From: a virus
DNA length: 24,882 nucleotides
Direction: 5' to 3' (one strand)
Virus record (IMG/VR): IMGVR_UViG_3300036791_001622
Span: 1-24,882 of that record
Part shown: positions 22,877-24,882 of the stretch, in pieces
How positions within the stretch are numbered: position 1 is the stretch's first letter
Layout of the letters: every line of letters starts with the position of its first letter
Translations under genes and position numbers: made by a program
The notes under the pieces: generated by a model
The model's input: the letters and a program-made list of their open reading frames with translations, nothing else
Told to the model about the DNA's origin: nothing
Databases searched by the model: none

Positions 22877-23076
22877 TACTCCACCCTTCTTGAGTAGGTG
22901 TAGGTAACCCCGCCAGAGCCGATGGCGAGCCCGGTCAACAGGTCCACGAAGAAGGAGAGCAACGAGGCCATGAGCCAGGTGTACCACCACACCGAGAACA
23001 GTTGCATGGAGTCCGAGGCGCTGGCGATGATGCCGAAGACTATGAGGACAATGGCACCGATGAGGAAGAGCCGCAT
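22876..23076 (-). CDS. Small two-helix membrane protein, holin-like
   Basis: 66 residues from ATG 23076, chosen because AAGGAA lies five bases upstream; the open frame extends further but without support. Two hydrophobic segments (LFLIGAIVLIVFGIIASA, about 3-20; WWYTWLMASLLSFFVDLLTG, about 31-50) and a polar C-terminus (TYTYSRRVE). Size and topology fit a holin or antiholin. It sits among the adhesin genes, separate from the endolysin, and its stop overlaps the next ATG (TAATG). Could also be a membrane protein unrelated to lysis. Confidence 0.6.
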   Translation of the reverse strand: MRLFLIGAIVLIVFGIIASASDSMQLFSVWWYTWLMASLLSFFVDLLTGLAIGSGGVTYTYSRRVE

Positions 23077-23093
23077 GGGTTTCCTTATGTGAG

Positions 23094-23768
23094 TTATAGG
23101 GAGAAGGATTCGATAATCATTGAACCGGGACCACCTGCGGTGGTTGCCGCGACGGTATAGGTGCCAGCCGGGCCGATATTCAGACAATCCCCGGTGGACT
23201 CGCCACCGGGGGTGGACAAACGGTTAGCCAGAGGAGACAAGAAGGTGACAGTCCCCGCGGCGTCGAGGCACCAGGCGAACACGAGGTCATTGGGGTGTGT
23301 GGTCGTAATCGTTTTGGAAGGTGTCCCCCCCGCATAGGGGGCGAGGATGGATTCAGAGTCATAAGCAGTAAAGGGGGAATACTCGTGAATGAGCAGACGA
23401 TTGAAAGAAGAAGTACCCGACCCTCCGGTGGACGTTATCGTTATGGTCAACGACCCAGTTGCGTTTGCCCAAGCCCAAAACACTTGGATCGTCATCGGAG
23501 CGCCGGACACAACGACTGGCGCACCACCGTTCGAGCTTGTGTAGACATTGGAACGACTGTCAGCGATAGCCGCCGATGCACCCCCAGCGTTGCCTATTCC
23601 AACCGCTACAACTATGAGGTCGCCTAGAGCAACATTGGAGGCGAAAGCAAGACTGTGGGTGGACGTGGAACCAGCAATGTAGTCGGAAGTTCCTTGAACA
23701 AATGATGGTGGTAGTGCTGGTTTGGAGACAGGAATGGTCGCATAGTAGGCGTCGAGGATCGAGGTCAC
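23094..23768 (-). CDS. Beta-sandwich adhesin or tail-fibre protein
   Basis: 224 residues from GTG 23768, overlapping the stop of the collagen-like gene (GTGA), with AGGAGA seven bases before it. Almost all beta-strand, Ser/Thr/Gly/Val-rich, with strings such as [42 protein letters not shown] and LLIHEYS. This order (GDLIVVxV, D-S-x-x-N-x-Y, then EYS) resembles a beta-sandwich domain found in phage and bacterial surface proteins, probably carbohydrate-binding. Two cysteines (WCLDA, GDCLN) could pair. Likely part of the fibre complex with its neighbours. Codon use is less GC-biased than in the head genes. Confidence 0.7.
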   Translation of the reverse strand: MTSILDAYYATIPVSKPALPPSFVQGTSDYIAGSTSTHSLAFASNVALGDLIVVAVGIGNAGGASAAIADSRSNVYTSSNGGAPVVVSGAPMTIQVFWAWANATGSLTITITSTGGSGTSSFNRLLIHEYSPFTAYDSESILAPYAGGTPSKTITTTHPNDLVFAWCLDAAGTVTFLSPLANRLSTPGGESTGDCLNIGPAGTYTVAATTAGGPGSMIIESFSL

Positions 23769-24502
23769 GCGACATCTCCTGCGAGGCGCCAGGTGTCGGT
23801 GGCGGCTTTGATGATCGAGATGGTGGAGTACTGAGCGCGCGTACCTGTGGCTCCTGAGACAAAGCCTCCCGACACTGAGCTGGTGACGGTGACCCCGGCT
23901 GCTGCGGCGAGTTGGATCTTGCCGGCGCCTGTCTGCACGAAGGTGATGACCGTGCCGATGGGGAAGGCGACGGTGGCGTTGGTCGGGATGGTGATTGTGG
24001 CCGCGACTGCGTTGGAGGCTTGCTGGGAAGTGTTGGCGTCGGCCAGGGTGAGGGTGTAGGCGTTGGCGGTGAAGGTTGTTGTTGCCACTGATACCGTGCC
24101 GACAGAACCCGCTGGACCTTGAGGACCGGTCGAGCCGGTTGCACCTTGGGGTCCGGTTGCTCCGGTGACACCGATGGGGCCTTGGGTACCCGCTGGTCCC
24201 TGTGGCCCGGTTGGTCCAGCCGGGCCGGTTGCTCCGGTGGTCCCGGTGCCGTTGGTGCCGTTGGTGCCGTTGAGTCCTTGTGGGCCGACCGGGCCTTGGG
24301 GGCCTTGGGCACCCGTAGCTCCGGTGGCACCGGGGGGGCCGGCCGGGCCGACGATGCCGCCGCCGCTGACGGAGAAGTTGGTTATGGCGACCTCGAGGGC
24401 CTCGTAGAGTTCGCCGATGCCACACGAGGGGGGGTTGGGCGCACCGAAGGCGACGACGAGGGCACGGAGTATGTCGGCGGGGGCGAGGGATTGGGTCGGC
24501 AC
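23765..24502 (-). CDS. Collagen-like tail fibre protein
   Basis: 245 residues from GTG 24502. The N-terminal 48 residues are helical and probably attach to the virion ([27 protein letters not shown]). Residues about 49-136 are nearly continuous Gly-X-Y triplets ([20 protein letters not shown] onward) with a single break in phase near GTGTTGATG. They should form a collagen triple helix, so a trimeric fibre. The C-terminal domain (about 137-245) is a beta-rich tip with [38 protein letters not shown] and DTWRLAGDV, a string common in phage and bacterial surface fibres. Collagen-like stalks are common in phage fibres. Confidence 0.85.
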   Translation of the reverse strand: MPTQSLAPADILRALVVAFGAPNPPSCGIGELYEALEVAITNFSVSGGGIVGPAGPPGATGATGAQGPQGPVGPQGLNGTNGTNGTGTTGATGPAGPTGPQGPAGTQGPIGVTGATGPQGATGSTGPQGPAGSVGTVSVATTTFTANAYTLTLADANTSQQASNAVAATITIPTNATVAFPIGTVITFVQTGAGKIQLAAAAGVTVTSSVSGGFVSGATGTRAQYSTISIIKAATDTWRLAGDVA

Positions 24503-24503
24503 G

Positions 24504-24882
24504 TTAGAAGGGCTTGCCGAAGCCGGATTGAACCAATGACCTACCCAAAGTATTCGTGTTGCCTAGAGGGGCAACGGTGGGGGCGGTCGGGGTGGCGATG
24601 TTGTTGAAGTAGGCGGCTATCTCGGAGAGTGGGAGGGCGCGTTGGTAGAGGGAGACTTGGGAAAGGTTGCCACTATAAAAACTGCCGGCATAACCTATTT
24701 GGAGTTGTTGCCCAGTGTTAAGACTTGGAGTAGCGGTGATGGTTGATTGCACGACAAAGCGTCCATCAAAGTAAAGGGCGAGAAGTCCCGCCCCTGCTAC
24801 TCCACCATCGTAGGTGAAAGCAACATGATGCCAGTTGCCATCAGTTACAGAAGATGTTCCTACTACATTGCCACCTGAACCT
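24504..24882 (-). CDS. LamG-like adhesin, partial (start beyond the window)
   Basis: The frame is open to the right edge, so the N-terminus is missing. At least 125 codons are visible. Readable from the edge: [20 protein letters not shown], then [35 protein letters not shown] and [13 protein letters not shown]. The signature [13 protein letters not shown]...LYFDG...[17 protein letters not shown] is typical of concanavalin A-like LamG/pentraxin-type jelly-roll domains, which bind glycans. It ends one base before the collagen-like gene starts, so they are probably co-translated. Likely a fibre or spike tip. Confidence 0.85.
   Translation of the reverse strand, partial: GSGGNVVGTSSVTDGNWHHVAFTYDGGVAGAGLLALYFDGRFVVQSTITATPSLNTGQQLQIGYAGSFYSGNLSQVSLYQRALPLSEIAAYFNNIATPTAPTVAPLGNTNTLGRSLVQSGFGKPF

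Noticed and set aside
24113-24360. Tandem DNA repeat element
   Set aside because: Repeated bases here come from Gly-X-Y triplets of the collagen-like gene, not a separate repeat.
23769-24425. N-terminal part of the 443-codon - strand frame over the collagen-like gene
   Set aside because: Shadow of the collagen gene; the true product starts at the GTG at 23768, which overlaps the collagen gene's stop.

Overview
The window is a piece of a double-stranded DNA tailed phage or prophage genome with podovirus architecture. It is GC-rich, with G or C at most third codon positions, densely packed, and has almost no gap above 120 bases. There is no tape-measure protein, tail tube, tail sheath or split tail-assembly chaperone. 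Instead there is a P22/T7-type set: terminase, portal, scaffold, HK97-fold-like capsid, adaptor, beta-rich tail hub and very large internal (ejection) proteins. The host is probably an actinobacterium. The evidence is a canonical WhiB-like protein, an amidase endolysin with GYW...G..Y.YG.A.YYG repeats that are typical of secreted proteins of actinobacteria (I recall them as especially common in Acidimicrobiia), and the GC content. The exact host is inference.

Rightward module (about 150-20003, + strand): an unknown membrane-anchored protein and a small unknown ORF; a likely small terminase and the large terminase; a zinc-ribbon protein; the portal; an inserted HNH endonuclease; a WhiB-like regulator; a run of short, mostly very basic ORFs (5959-6586); a structured intergenic gap; four small or low-complexity head-region genes ending in an acidic scaffold candidate; the major capsid protein; a probable capsid decoration protein; an unknown coiled-coil protein; a strong hairpin pair (10682-10749); then a tail hub candidate, a head/tail fibre-like protein, an adaptor, a Gln-rich protein, a second probable internal protein, a 1324-residue giant internal virion protein and a small HTH protein.

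Leftward module (24882 down to 20034, - strand): adhesin genes (a LamG-like protein running off the window, a collagen-like fibre, a beta-sandwich protein), a holin-like membrane protein, an AT-richer fibre/receptor-binding protein, a tiny acidic ORF, then the amidase endolysin, a second small membrane protein and a proline-rich repeat protein. A second HNH endonuclease (21586-22152, + strand) lies antisense within this leftward series. Just after it, in the endolysin leader, is a bulged 12-bp hairpin followed by a T-rich stretch on the - strand, which looks like a terminator or attenuator in front of lysis. The two modules converge at about 20.0 kb with only 30 bases between stop codons.

Most informative points: a WhiB protein in the structural operon, two related zinc-finger HNH mobile genes with different N-terminal fingers, the endolysin leader hairpin, an array of basic microproteins, and a modular adhesin cassette with a base-composition break. 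All assignments come from reading the sequence; no database search was possible.
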